Shown here piece after piece: positions 10,879 to 21,165 of a DNA stretch of 32,500 bases. Source of the DNA: Neocallimastix lanati (nom. inval.) (Eukaryota > Neocallimastigomycota > Neocallimastigomycetes > Neocallimastigales > Neocallimastigaceae). Position 1 is the first letter of the stretch. Every line of letters begins with the position of its first letter. A program made the translations under genes and the position numbers. The notes below the pieces were generated by a model, which was not told the DNA's origin, ran no database searches, and saw only the letters and a program-made list of their open reading frames with translations. The DNA lies in contig JACVTC010000032.1 in assembly GCA_016946835.1 (NCBI GenBank), positions 427,501 through 460,000 of the forward strand, given 5' to 3'.

Positions 10879-11866
10879 CTGAATTGTAATCTTCGAGGCT
10901 TATTTGAGCATCAGCAAATTCGCAATACCCATCCTCTTTGTTTATACTTGCGTTGTTGGCTTTGATATTATTGTTCTTTTTTCTTTTGTTCTTCTCATTA
11001 TGCCAACAGTCCCGTGCTATATGTCCTAGCTTGTTACATATATAACATCTTTTTCTTCCTCTGTTGTTTCTTGGTGTGAATCTATTTTTCTTGGTCATTG
11101 AGTTAACGTTTATTACTGTATTATTCTTGTGGTTATTTTCTTTTCTAAGTTCCTTAAGATATTTTAGCTTAGGGACCTTCTTTTTTAGACATTTGGTAAC
11201 ATCTTCCCATTTCCCATCGTGGTCCATTATGTTAACTTCCAATGTTATTTCATATGGAAGAGCGAGATAAAGATATTCAAATTTCTTCTCATCGCTGATT
11301 TCCATTTCAAGACTACTTAATTCATTGAAAATGTTGTTCATTTCTTCAATAAATAATGAAATATCATTTTCTTTGTTATATTTCATATTCTCTAACTTAT
11401 TTTTTAATTCTAATTTCCTTTCTTCATTTGATCTAGTATTACTTGCTTTTAAAATGTTCCAAATTTGATAGGCACTAGATCTTTGAAAATCTAATTTAAT
11501 TTTGATTTCATCTGATATGCTATTGTTTATCAGATGCTTAGCTAAAGAATCTAGCTTTATCATTTCTTTTGTGACGTCTTTTTCATAATATAGGTCATCA
11601 CAACCTCTAACCTTTTTATATTTCTTTAGATTTTCTTTAGCTATTTTGTTTTTCTTTATAACTTTTACCTTTTCTTCGTAAACATAGTCATCAACATCAT
11701 TAATAACTAATAAAAGATCCATATCCGTTAACCATAGTCTGTAGTTATTTGATGTTAATAGGTGTTTTGTAGTAGTTGGTTTATTTGCTATGTTTACTGT
11801 ATTTATTTGGTTTAATGTATTTACTGTTTCTTCAACAGTATTCGTTATATTCCTTTTTTCACTCAT
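10826..11866 (-). CDS. gag: Gag (capsid/nucleocapsid) of the copia element
   Basis: A 346-residue protein whose ATG lies only 23 nt inside the 5' LTR boundary, right after the primer-binding site. Residues about 40-55 (NYRLWLTDMDLLL) match the N-terminal motif of copia-type Gag proteins. About 100-235 is helical and rich in Leu, Lys and Glu, as in the UBN2/Retrotran_gag family. A CCHC zinc knuckle is at C274, C277, H282 and C287 (CYICNKLGHIARDC), surrounded by basic residues, and would bind the genomic RNA. The C-terminus is acidic (EDYNSDED) and ends in RPRRGRY at a TAA (10826-10828). Pol lies one base forward in frame and overlaps by 53 nt, so Gag is probably the main product and Gag-Pol the minor one. 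No internal stop or frameshift is seen. Confidence 0.93.
   Translation of the reverse strand: MSEKRNITNTVEETVNTLNQINTVNIANKPTTTKHLLTSNNYRLWLTDMDLLLVINDVDDYVYEEKVKVIKKNKIAKENLKKYKKVRGCDDLYYEKDVTKEMIKLDSLAKHLINNSISDEIKIKLDFQRSSAYQIWNILKASNTRSNEERKLELKNKLENMKYNKENDISLFIEEMNNIFNELSSLEMEISDEKKFEYLYLALPYEITLEVNIMDHDGKWEDVTKCLKKKVPKLKYLKELRKENNHKNNTVINVNSMTKKNRFTPRNNRGRKRCYICNKLGHIARDCWHNEKNKRKKNNNIKANNASINKEDGYCEFADAQISLEDYNSDEDIQSSYSVRPRRGRY
10829..10899 (-). promoter_or_regulatory. gag-pol overlap, window for +1 frameshifting
   Basis: The pol frame is closed by TAA at 10900-10902 and the gag frame by TAA at 10826-10828, so any frame change must occur between them. The shift needed is +1. The gag frame here contains a cluster of GC-rich, probably rare codons (CGA CCG AGG CGT GGA CGC). 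CCG-AGG-C at 10840-10846 resembles the Ty1 site CUU-AGG-C, and the TAC-TAA end of gag is another candidate. The exact slip site is not determined. Confidence 0.5.
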
Positions 11867-11872
11867 TACTGC

Positions 11873-11889
11873 TAATGAGACTCTTAATC
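11873..11889 (-). promoter_or_regulatory. primer-binding site matching the anticodon arm of tRNA-Lys(CUU)
   Basis: On the plus strand the bases abutting the 5' LTR are taATGAGACTCTTAATC. The last 15 nt (11875-11889) equal the anticodon stem and loop of the usual eukaryotic tRNA-Lys(CUU), roughly positions 26-40 including the CTT anticodon, as I recall that tRNA. The element RNA would therefore pair with a tRNA 5' half ending in or just after the anticodon loop. Drosophila copia and yeast Ty5 use this half-tRNA mode with initiator tRNA-Met. No match to the 3' acceptor end of a tRNA (TGG start) is present. Confidence 0.65.
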
Positions 11890-12146
11890 TTTTGTTTTTT
11901 ATTTTTATTTTTATTTTATTTTTTTATTTTTTTTTTTTTATTTATTTAAGTTCTATTTTATTTTAATTATTAAATTATTATTTTATTTTATACTAATTAC
12001 ATGTATTAGTTTTTTTTTTACTACATCAATTACACAATAACTTCATATTAATATTATATGTATTAAGCCACATACATACATACATACATAGAGATTTAAA
12101 TATATATAATATAAATTACTATACTATTTGAACTTTATTTTTAACA
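11890..12146 (-). repeat. 5' LTR of the copia element (promoter-bearing)
   Basis: 257 bp, the same as 6093-6349 except for two substitutions. As the upstream LTR it should hold the promoter. On the minus strand TATATATATT-type sequence lies about 40 nt from the start and again further in. A short ATGT tetranucleotide repeat and several oligo-A blocks are the only other recognisable parts. The transcription start cannot be placed from sequence. Confidence 0.93.
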
Positions 12147-12151
12147 GATAT
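12147..12151. repeat. right target-site duplication (gatat)
   Basis: Same pentamer as 6088-6092, directly outside the LTR that ends ...TTTTAACA on the plus strand. Confidence 0.9.
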
Positions 12152-13839
12152 AATTCAAAAGGATTGAATAAATAATTAACATGGATTTAAAAAAAAAAAA
12201 TAGAATTATTAAAGTTTTTTCTTATTTATTTTTCTTATTTTATTTTTTTTTGAAGTAATAATAGTAGAATAATATAATATATCATTTTGACATCAATTTT
12301 TATATTTTATATATAATATTTGCCCTTTTTGTAATTATATATATAGAAAATAATTATTACTCTTTTTTTTTTTTATAATATTATCTATTTGTTAATTTAT
12401 TATATAAACTACATGAATATATATATTTATATAAGCATAAATATATATGCATATAATTTATTAATTATTACTATTAATAATAATACTTTTTTTTTTATTA
12501 ATTTTTTATTAATTTTTTTTTTTAATATTAATATTATGTCGTTCCTGTATTCCTGTGATGTGAAACTATCAAGTCATTATATATAAATATATAATTTATT
12601 TACTATTTGATTTAGGAATGTGAGAGTGTAACCGTATGATTTTGTTGATCAAAATTTCCTTTACTAATTTGTTAGGACAAATGTTAAAAAAAAAAAAAAG
12701 GATTTTTTTTCTTAATTTTTTTTTTCTTATATTTTATATAATTCATTTCATGTTTTTTTTTATTTTTTTTTATTTTTTTTTTATTTCATTTTCATTAAAT
12801 TTAATATTCAATATAATGTTAAAACTCTATATCTAATTTTTAGTTAAAACTTTAAATAAATATATATATAATTAATAATAAATAAGTAATAAATAATAAA
12901 TTAAATAATTAATAATAATTAAATAATTAATAATGAATATGTAAAGTTAAAATATATAGAAATTAATAAAATTAAAAGTTAAATTTATAAATATGAAAAG
13001 TTCAAATATTAATCTAAATTCTATATTAATTAATAATTAATAATTTATTACTAAATTAATATATAATATCATAATATTTTTTTAATTTTTTAATTTTTTT
13101 ACTTATATTAAATCTCTATTAAATTAATATTACCAAAAAAATTTTTTTTTATTTTAAAATTGAATAAAATATATAAAGAAAAAGAAAAGATAAATTAATA
13201 AAATAAATAAATAAAAAATTATTTTTGGTACATTTAATATATAAAACAATAAACAATACTATAATTATTTTATTTAAAGTATTTCTTCAATAATGTGTTT
13301 TTAAATAATTATCTTTAAAAACAATACCTTTTTTTTTTTTTTTAATTTTTTTTTCTTCTTTTTAATTATTTACTTCTTAATTTATTTTTATTTACTTATT
13401 TTTTTTTTTTATTTTATTGTTCTTTATTAATAATAGTGAAATATTTTAATTTTAAAATATAAAGGAAATTTAAAATATATATTATTAAAATTTTGAAACA
13501 GGTTTAATTAATAATAATATTATTATAATTAATTATATAAAATAAAATTTAATTAAAAATGTATTTTGGAATCATTAAAAAGAAATTGGTAAAATGATAA
13601 TATCAGGAATAATAACAATAATAACAATAATAATAATAATAATAATAATAATAAGAGTCAATAGGAATTTTTAAATAATAATTAGAAAAATAATACCACA
13701 ATAAGCATTATATATATAAAATTGTATAAAGTAGAAATTGTTAAATGTTATTATTATTTTTAATTGTTTTTAAGTTTAATATTTGGATATAAATAATATA
13801 TTAATATTAAATATATTTATATATTTATATATTTATTTT

Positions 13840-13891
<52 letters not shown>

Positions 13892-14976
13892 CCCTCTTTT
13901 TGTTATTTAATCTTTTTAACTAAATTAATAACATTATTAAATAATATTTATTTTTATTTTTATTTTTATATTATATTTTGAATTGATTGATAAATTATAT
14001 TTATTATTATATATATTACTTTTTTTTTTATTGTTTTATTAAGATTTAAAAGTATACAAATCTTGGCTTGGTAGATCTTCTTTATTTTATTATAATAATT
14101 ATTATTTATATTTATATTTATATTTATAATTTTTTTATAAAAAAAATCTCCAAAGAGTCGATTTTATTTAATAATATTATATATTTATTTATAATATTAT
14201 TTCATTTTATTTATATATATTTCATTTTCATTTCAAAATAAAATCTATATGCTAAGATGATTAATAATATTCTTTTTTCTTTTAATTATATTTTTATTTT
14301 ATTATCATGCAATAATAACATAAAATGTAATTAATACTATAAAATATTTTTTTTATTCTGATTTCTGAGCCTTTTTTTTTTTACTGTTAAAAAAATAAAT
14401 GAATATATATTTATTGCTTAATAAAAATAATAAATATTAATTTTTAATATTTTTTTTTTTATAATTTTTAAAATTTTTTAGATTTAATTTTTTAATTATT
14501 AAATTAGTTATTTCATATAATAATTAATATAATAGAATATAGTAGAATAGAATAATTATAATTATATATTATATTTTTTTAATGATACACAAAGTAAGCA
14601 TGATTTAGTATTAATAAAGGCAAAATATTAAAATTTATAATTTACATCTTTATCTAATTATTATTTATATATATAGATTTATAAATTATATATGAAAACT
14701 ACAAATAAAAAAACAACAACAAATAAATAAACAACAAAATAATCGTAAATTCTAAATTTTTTATGAAAAATAATAATAAAAAAAAAATAGTAATTTCTAA
14801 AAATTATAAATGCAAATAAAAATTAATATATAGGTGATTCTTTATTTTATATAATTAATAATTTAAAAAATTTTAAAATAATAACATTAATAATATATAT
14901 GAATATTATTTAGAAGTACAAACTTATTAAATATATTAATAATTAATAATAGATAAATATAAAAACCAACCGTATA
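12152..14976. other. A+T-rich desert with one small GC-richer patch
   Basis: No gene is supported. A patch at about 12535-12685 has less biased codons on both strands (plus MSFLYSCDVKLSSHYI; minus ICPNKLVKEILINK), but each open frame is short and the two strands compete. A 50-nt T tract lies at 13842-13891. An (AAT/AAC)n repeat lies near 13609-13652. Confidence 0.6.
13842..13891 (+). repeat. poly(T) tract, 50 nt
   Basis: Longest homopolymer in the window: 50 uninterrupted T between g at 13841 and ccctc at 13892. Confidence 0.95.
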
Positions 14977-15439
14977 TAATAAATAATAAATAATAAATAA
15001 TAAATAATAAATAATAAATAATAAATAATAAATAATAAATAATAAATAATAAATAATAAATAATAAATAATAAATAATAAATAATAAATAATAAATAATA
15101 AATAATAAATAATAAATAATAAATAATAAATAATAAATAATAAATAATAAATAATAAATAATAAATAATAAATAATAAATAATAAATAATAAATAATAAA
15201 TAATAAATAATAAATAATAAATAATAAATAATAAATAATAGAATAATAAATAATAGAATAATAAATAATAAATAATAAATAATAAATAATAAATAATAAA
15301 TCATAAATCATAAATAATAAACAATAAATAATAAATAATAAATAATAAATAATAAATAATAAATAATAAATAATAAATGTTTAAATGATAAATAATAAAT
15401 TAATAATAAATAATAAATAATAAATAATAAATAATAAAA
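14977..15439. repeat. AATAAAT heptanucleotide tandem array, about 460 bp
   Basis: About 66 units of the 7-mer AATAAAT, almost perfect from 14977 to about 15297. The array then degenerates (interruptions near 15298-15325 and 15370-15410) and ends about 15439. Because 7 is not a multiple of 3, all frames stay open and give periodic ORFs that are not genes. Every unit contains AATAAA on the plus strand. Confidence 0.95.
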
Positions 15440-15947
15440 TAAGAATTAAAGAATATGAAAAAAAAAAAATTTTTTTATCCTTGTTTATTAAATTGAAAAA
15501 TTGAATAATTAAATTATAATAATAATAAGGATCTTTTTTTATTATAATTTATATTTAATAAATTTCTTTCGATAAATGGAAATTTATTTATTTTTTATTT
15601 CATTTTATATAGAAAAAAAAAAATCTACTTAAATTATTAAGGAAAATTTTTTCTTAATTTATGCTGGACGTCAACTAATTATCAATGATACTAAATTAAT
15701 AATAATAATATTAAATAAAAAAAAAGAATTATAAATTTTTAATTTTTTATTTTTTTTTATTTTTCATAGAACAATACACTTTGAATTTTATAATTGTTTT
15801 TTATATCATATAATTTATTTATCATTTAATAATTAAAGTATTACTAAAATTTTAATATTATTATTAAAAATAAACATAATTATAGATTTAAAAATATTTT
15901 TTTTTGTTTAATTTCTTATTTTTTTTTTACTTAAAAATATTAGAAAT

Positions 15948-15949
<2 letters not shown>

Positions 15950-15994
<45 letters not shown>
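15950..15994 (+). repeat. poly(T) tract, 45 nt
   Basis: 45 uninterrupted T on the plus strand. Confidence 0.95.
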
Positions 15995-15997
<3 letters not shown>

Positions 15998-16223
15998 GTA
16001 CTAATTAAAAAAAAAATAATGTGTTTTTATATACTAAAAGTATATTTATTTATATTTATTATGATTAATTGTTACTAATTTATATACAAAAATAAATATT
16101 TTATAAATATATATTTATATATACATATATGAAATAATTTTTATTATTACTTTAATGTCTATTTGTGTATATATATATTTATTTTCATATAATAAGATTT
16201 TAAGTGTAGAATATTTCCGTTTT

Positions 16224-16239
16224 GTATTCATATGAATAC
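16224..16239. repeat. perfect 16-bp palindrome GTATTCATATGAATAC
   Basis: Self-complementary over all 16 bases, flanked by CCG on the left and GGC on the right, and richer in G+C than its surroundings. It could be a dimeric protein-binding site or could be chance. No gene lies nearby. Confidence 0.5.
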
Positions 16240-19200
16240 GGCATGTAACAAAAAAAAAAAAAAAAAGTTAATATAATAGTTATTTTTTTTAAAAAAAGGT
16301 AATTTAATAGTTATTTTATTAAAAAAAAATAAAAAAAAAAAGTAATAACTTTCAATAATAAAAGAATGATAATAAAAAGAAGAAAAAAATCATATATTGT
16401 GCTGTTCTTCTTTTATTTATCCTTTTTTTATTTTATTTTATTTATTATTTCACCTTTTTTTTTTTTTACAAAAAAAATAATTTATGAAAATTATAATTAA
16501 TTATTATTATTATATATATTAATAACTTGAGATTACTAAAGATGTATATCATGAATTGGTTTTTAGTATAATAGAAAATTTTTTCAAAAAACAAAAAATA
16601 AAAAACAAAAAATAAACAATATAGTAATAAAATGATTTTTATGTTATACGAATAATGAATCATAATTAAATATATATATATATATATATTTATTATATTT
16701 ATATTATATGTTACTATTTATTATATTATAAATAAACTTTTTAAAGTTTATTTAAAGTTTTAAAATTAATTTATTTTTTTTTAAAATATGCGGAAAAGCT
16801 TAATAATATATCATAAATATAAATTAAATGTCATAAAAAATTTTATAACTATTTTATCAATAGGATATTGAAAATTTAATTTTTATTTATTTATCTAAAA
16901 ATTTTAAGTAATGGGTTAAAAATTAATTATTAGATTTAATAAAAATATTTAAACGTCATCCAAAGTCATTTAAAGTCATCAAAATATTTATATTAATTAG
17001 TAAATAATTATTATTTAGGAAACAAGTAAAACATTAGATAGTTTGTTTATTATTTATTTTTAATTTTATGCTCATCCTATAGATATATATATGAATACAT
17101 AAGCATATATATATATTTACATAACTTTCTTGGTGTTTTAAAATATGTATATTTATATATACATATTAGTTTTTAACTTTTATCTTTACAATAATTAATT
17201 TATTATTAAAGAAGGATAATATAATTTGGATAATATTAATTTTTTGACTAAGGTAAAACAACTGACATTACATTTTTTTTTTTAAAAAAAAAAAGAAATA
17301 TTGAATCTGAATAATAAAATTCTCCATTGACTATTCAATTTAATAGTATTTGAAATATATAAAGTTAATAATAATAAAACAAAACTATTATAATTTTTTT
17401 TTTTTTTTTAAGGAGATTAATATATTAAAACAATTTTTTTTAAAAAAAATAATCTTCACAGTTTTTCAAAGTTTATCTTAACTTATATATTAATATTTTA
17501 ATGGTTTGAGCTTATTGTTCCATTTTAGTGTTTTGATTTAGGTTTTTTTTAAAAACCAATGAACGATTTACAATTTTATCATATAACTTAGAAATAGTTG
17601 AATGGTTAAAAGATAAATAAATAAATAAGCAAACAAATAAATCATTAGAAAAAAAAAAGTTTTAATTTGTTATGAATATATTAAAACTAAACAAATGGGA
17701 AAATAAATAAAGATATAAAAATATATTATCATAAATAAAACGCTGTTAAATAATTGTTTAAAAAAAAAAAAAAAAACTTGTTGCATTAATATTATTTGTT
17801 CATTATTTTATATAAAAAAGAATGTATATATATAATTTATATATAATATGATATATTTTTATTATTTACGATTTATAATTATTTTTTTTTTTAAAAAAAA
17901 TATATATATATAAATATTAATTAAAATTTAATTAATATAATAAAAATATATATAAATTTAACCTACATAGTTTAAATATAATATACAATTGTCCTACATA
18001 AAGTAAATAATTAATAAATTAATATTACACCTAACTTTAATATATAATAAACTTTGAAGATAATTTTAATCTATTTAAATTAAATTGAATAGATGGAAAC
18101 AAATTATTTTCATTTCACTTCATAAAATTAATATTTTTAATTCTCCTTATTAAATTTTTTAAAATAAAAAAAATAATAAAAAAAAATAATAAAAAAAAAA
18201 AATAATAAAAAAAAATTAATATATGAAATATATTAATTATCATAAATTAGTAATAATTTATAATAATTAATCATATAATTTATATTAACTTTAAATTATA
18301 AATAATAATATTAATCATATTTATTCTAATTTATCCTAAAAATAAAAATAACATAAAAATAAATAAAAGATATTCCATAAAATATTATAAAAAATTATAT
18401 AATTATATAATATATTAATCTATACTAATATATTATTAATTAAAATGTCAAAAATATTTATTTTTATTATTATTTTTTTTTAAAAAATTATTAAATTTGA
18501 AAAATAATTACTAATTAGTACATAATAAAATAATTCAAATTAAAAAATTTATTATAAATCTTTTATAATAAATAACTATTTTAGTTTTAATTAATAACAT
18601 GAATTCGTTTTTTTTATTCTTTTATTCTTATTTATTAAATATACTCTTAGTTTTTTTTTTAAAAAAATATTTTATTATAACTTTTTATATATATATTTAA
18701 AAGTTTTTTTTTCGTATTAAATATTTATATAATGAAATATTAATAATTAAAATATTTTTGTATTCTCAAATTTATTATTAAAATATACTTTTTTTTTTTT
18801 TTAATTATTACATATATTTTAAAAAAATAGACCTTAATATTAATTTAATTTATTAATTATTTTAAATTAGAGTTAACTATTTTTATTTTTTTTAATATAA
18901 AGCAAAATTCAATTTTAAGGAATATATATAATACAATTTTTTATTTAAAAAAATTTTTTTTTTTATTTTAACTTTTTATTATATTTTTTTCTGTAAAAAC
19001 AAAAAATATAAATAATAAAAAAGGAATTAATAATTATATAAAATTAAGAGATCTTTATCATCTATCACATTACTATACAATATGAATCTTTTTTTAGTAG
19101 TATTACTAAGCATTAATATACCTGCTTATTTAATTAATATCATCATATGAGATGATTATTATAGATATGGATAAAAAGCTATTTTAAATATAACTAGATA

Positions 19201-19869
19201 AAGAAATAATTAAAAAAAAATATATATAAATAAACTAGAAAAAGTATATTAATTTGAAAAAAAAATATACATATATTTTTATTTAATATTTATTTATTTA
19301 TTTATTTTTATTAATAATTTTTTTTTATTTATTTAATTATTATTATATATATATATTTTAATTCTTAGATCTTATTAATTAATGATATAAATAGTATTAA
19401 AAGATCAAATTTAATTAAATTTTGTATGCCAATATCGATATTCCTTTGATAATTAAACTTTTTATTATTATTATTATAATTATTATTATTATTATTATTA
19501 TTTTTAATATATTTCTATCTCTTTTTATATTATTATTACTTTTTTTTTATTTATTAAATTTAAAAAGATGTTATTAAAATATTTTTTATATTCAATTTTT
19601 TTTATGAAAAAATAAGGCTATGTAAAATACAAAAAAAAAAAGGCTAAGAAAAAAAAAATTAAACTATAAAAGGCTATTGATATATAAATTTTATTTCAAA
19701 GCTATTTTTTTTTTATTCAAAAATTTAGTTTATCATTATATATAAACTTTATGTATGACCATTTTCAATGTGTGAGGTCAAACAAATCAAGTAATAATAA
19801 TAATAATAATAAAACTAAAACGAATAATAAAATATAATTACCATTTTTTTTTTTTTTATTTTAAATATC

Positions 19870-19889
19870 ATGATATGATGACATATCAT
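19870..19889. repeat. hairpin ATGATATG-ATGA-CATATCAT
   Basis: An 8-bp perfect stem with a 4-nt loop, extendable by TATC/GATA with one bulged A. The following bases repeat the word CATAGATAT. Function unknown. Confidence 0.5.
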
Positions 19890-20071
19890 AGATATAGATC
19901 ATAGATATTATCAGTTATAACGATTGAATTGATATTGCTTTTATATAACAAAAAAAATGTTGATATAAAAAAAACAAAAATGTAAATACAGTAATTTTTT
20001 TTTATTATTTTAAAATAATAAAAAAACACATATTGTGTCATTTCATTTTGTTTGATTTGATTTTAAAAAAA

Positions 20072-20111
<40 letters not shown>

Positions 20112-20616
20112 ATTTATAAATATTCTTTAATTATTCCTTTTTTATATTATTATTAATTTAAACTTTTTTTTTTTTTTTTAAAAAAAACAAAAAAAATATA
20201 TTTATACATTTATTTATATTTATATGTATTAATATTTTAATTAAATATTAAATAATACGTATCTAAAAAATTAAAATTTGTATACATTATATTTTATTTT
20301 AAATATTAAATTTATAGAATTTATTAAAACAATATATAATATTAATATATTTAATATACATTAATATGTGCAAATTAAGGTTATATTTAAATTTTTATAA
20401 ACAAAAAAATTTAAAAGAAATACATATATTTAATATATTACATATTATATTATAATATATTGTTTAATTAATAATACAATATTTATGAATATCAATATAA
20501 GAATCAAATTCAAAATTTATTTTTTTTAAAATGAAATAATAAAAATAAAAATATTAATAATAAAAAAAAAATGAGATAAATATATAAAAATTTAAATATG
20601 AGTTAAAATGGATAAT

Positions 20617-20838
20617 TCAACAAAAGATTATGATATAATTCTGGAAATTTTTTTTTTTTTTGTTTTCCTTTATTATTATTATTATTATTATTTTCATTAT
20701 TATTATTATTTTTTTTTTATTTCTTGTTAAATCAATTTGGAAAAGTTCATTTGCAACAGAGTAAATTAATGCAAAATAAGACGAAAGAAATAAAGATAAA
20801 AATATCATTTCTATTGAATTTTTATGAACGTTAGTCAT
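20617..20838 (-). CDS. possible small secreted or membrane protein, 73 aa, unrecognised
   Basis: The N-terminal half reads MTNVHKNSIEM and then a hydrophobic stretch (IFLSLFLSSYFALIYSVA), followed by NELFQIDLTRN. This looks like a signal peptide or a single membrane segment. Codons in this half (20710-20838) use C and G far more than the flanks. The second half is Lys/Ile runs encoded by AAT/ATA repeats and is probably untranslated or noncoding, so the true gene may be only a first exon or a relic. A CAG acceptor-like site lies just beyond the repeat (about 20640), but no clear donor is visible. No family is recognised. Confidence 0.3.
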   Translation of the reverse strand: MTNVHKNSIEMIFLSLFLSSYFALIYSVANELFQIDLTRNKKKIIIIMKIIIIIIIKENKKKKNFQNYIIIFC

Positions 20839-21110
20839 AATTATTTAAAATAATAATTGAATTTATTATTTCATTACATAAAATTTGATATTTAAAGTTT
20901 TAATTTTTTTTATAATAATAATTTATGTTTTAAACTTTATTTCTATTTACAAAAAAAAAAAAAAAATATGATGTCTACATATATTATTTTGTAATTATCA
21001 TAAACATTTACTATTATTATAAATATACAAAGACATGATAGTGAACGTGAATTTAAAGATTAAAAATTTATATATTAAATTAATAAGGATTGTAATCATA
21101 GTAGTGAATG

Positions 21111-21165
<55 letters not shown>

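Larger units (their letters stand above)
6093..12146 (-). mobile_element. complete Ty1/copia LTR retrotransposon (6,054 bp)
   Basis: The element lies on the minus strand. In its own orientation the order is 5' LTR (11890-12146), primer-binding site, gag, pol (protease, integrase, reverse transcriptase, RNase H), polypurine tract and 3' LTR (6093-6349), with gatat duplications outside. Integrase upstream of reverse transcriptase places it in Ty1/copia (Pseudoviridae-type) rather than Ty3/gypsy. The LTRs differ at 2 of 257 positions, and neither long ORF has an internal stop or an obvious missing catalytic residue, so insertion looks recent and the copy may be competent. Its coding part is visibly richer in G+C than the host desert around it. 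Whether it is expressed cannot be told from the sequence. Confidence 0.95.
15440..20616. other. A+T-rich gene desert
   Basis: Nothing gene-like is supported over about 5.2 kb. The stretch has long T tracts (15950-15994, 20077-20107), AAT and AAAT microsatellites and two small inverted repeats (16224-16239, 19870-19889). GC-richer words near 15660 and 17040-17110 do not form an open frame worth reporting. Confidence 0.7.

Noticed and set aside
12389-12836. Two plus-strand ORFs of about 65 codons
   Set aside because: Mostly I, Y, N, F and L from AT-rich DNA; only 12535-12685 is GC-richer, and there both strands are equally open.
14936-15311. Two overlapping 122-codon minus-strand ORFs
   Set aside because: They are the AATAAAT heptamer array read in different frames (FIIYYLL periods), open only because the unit lacks stops on that strand.
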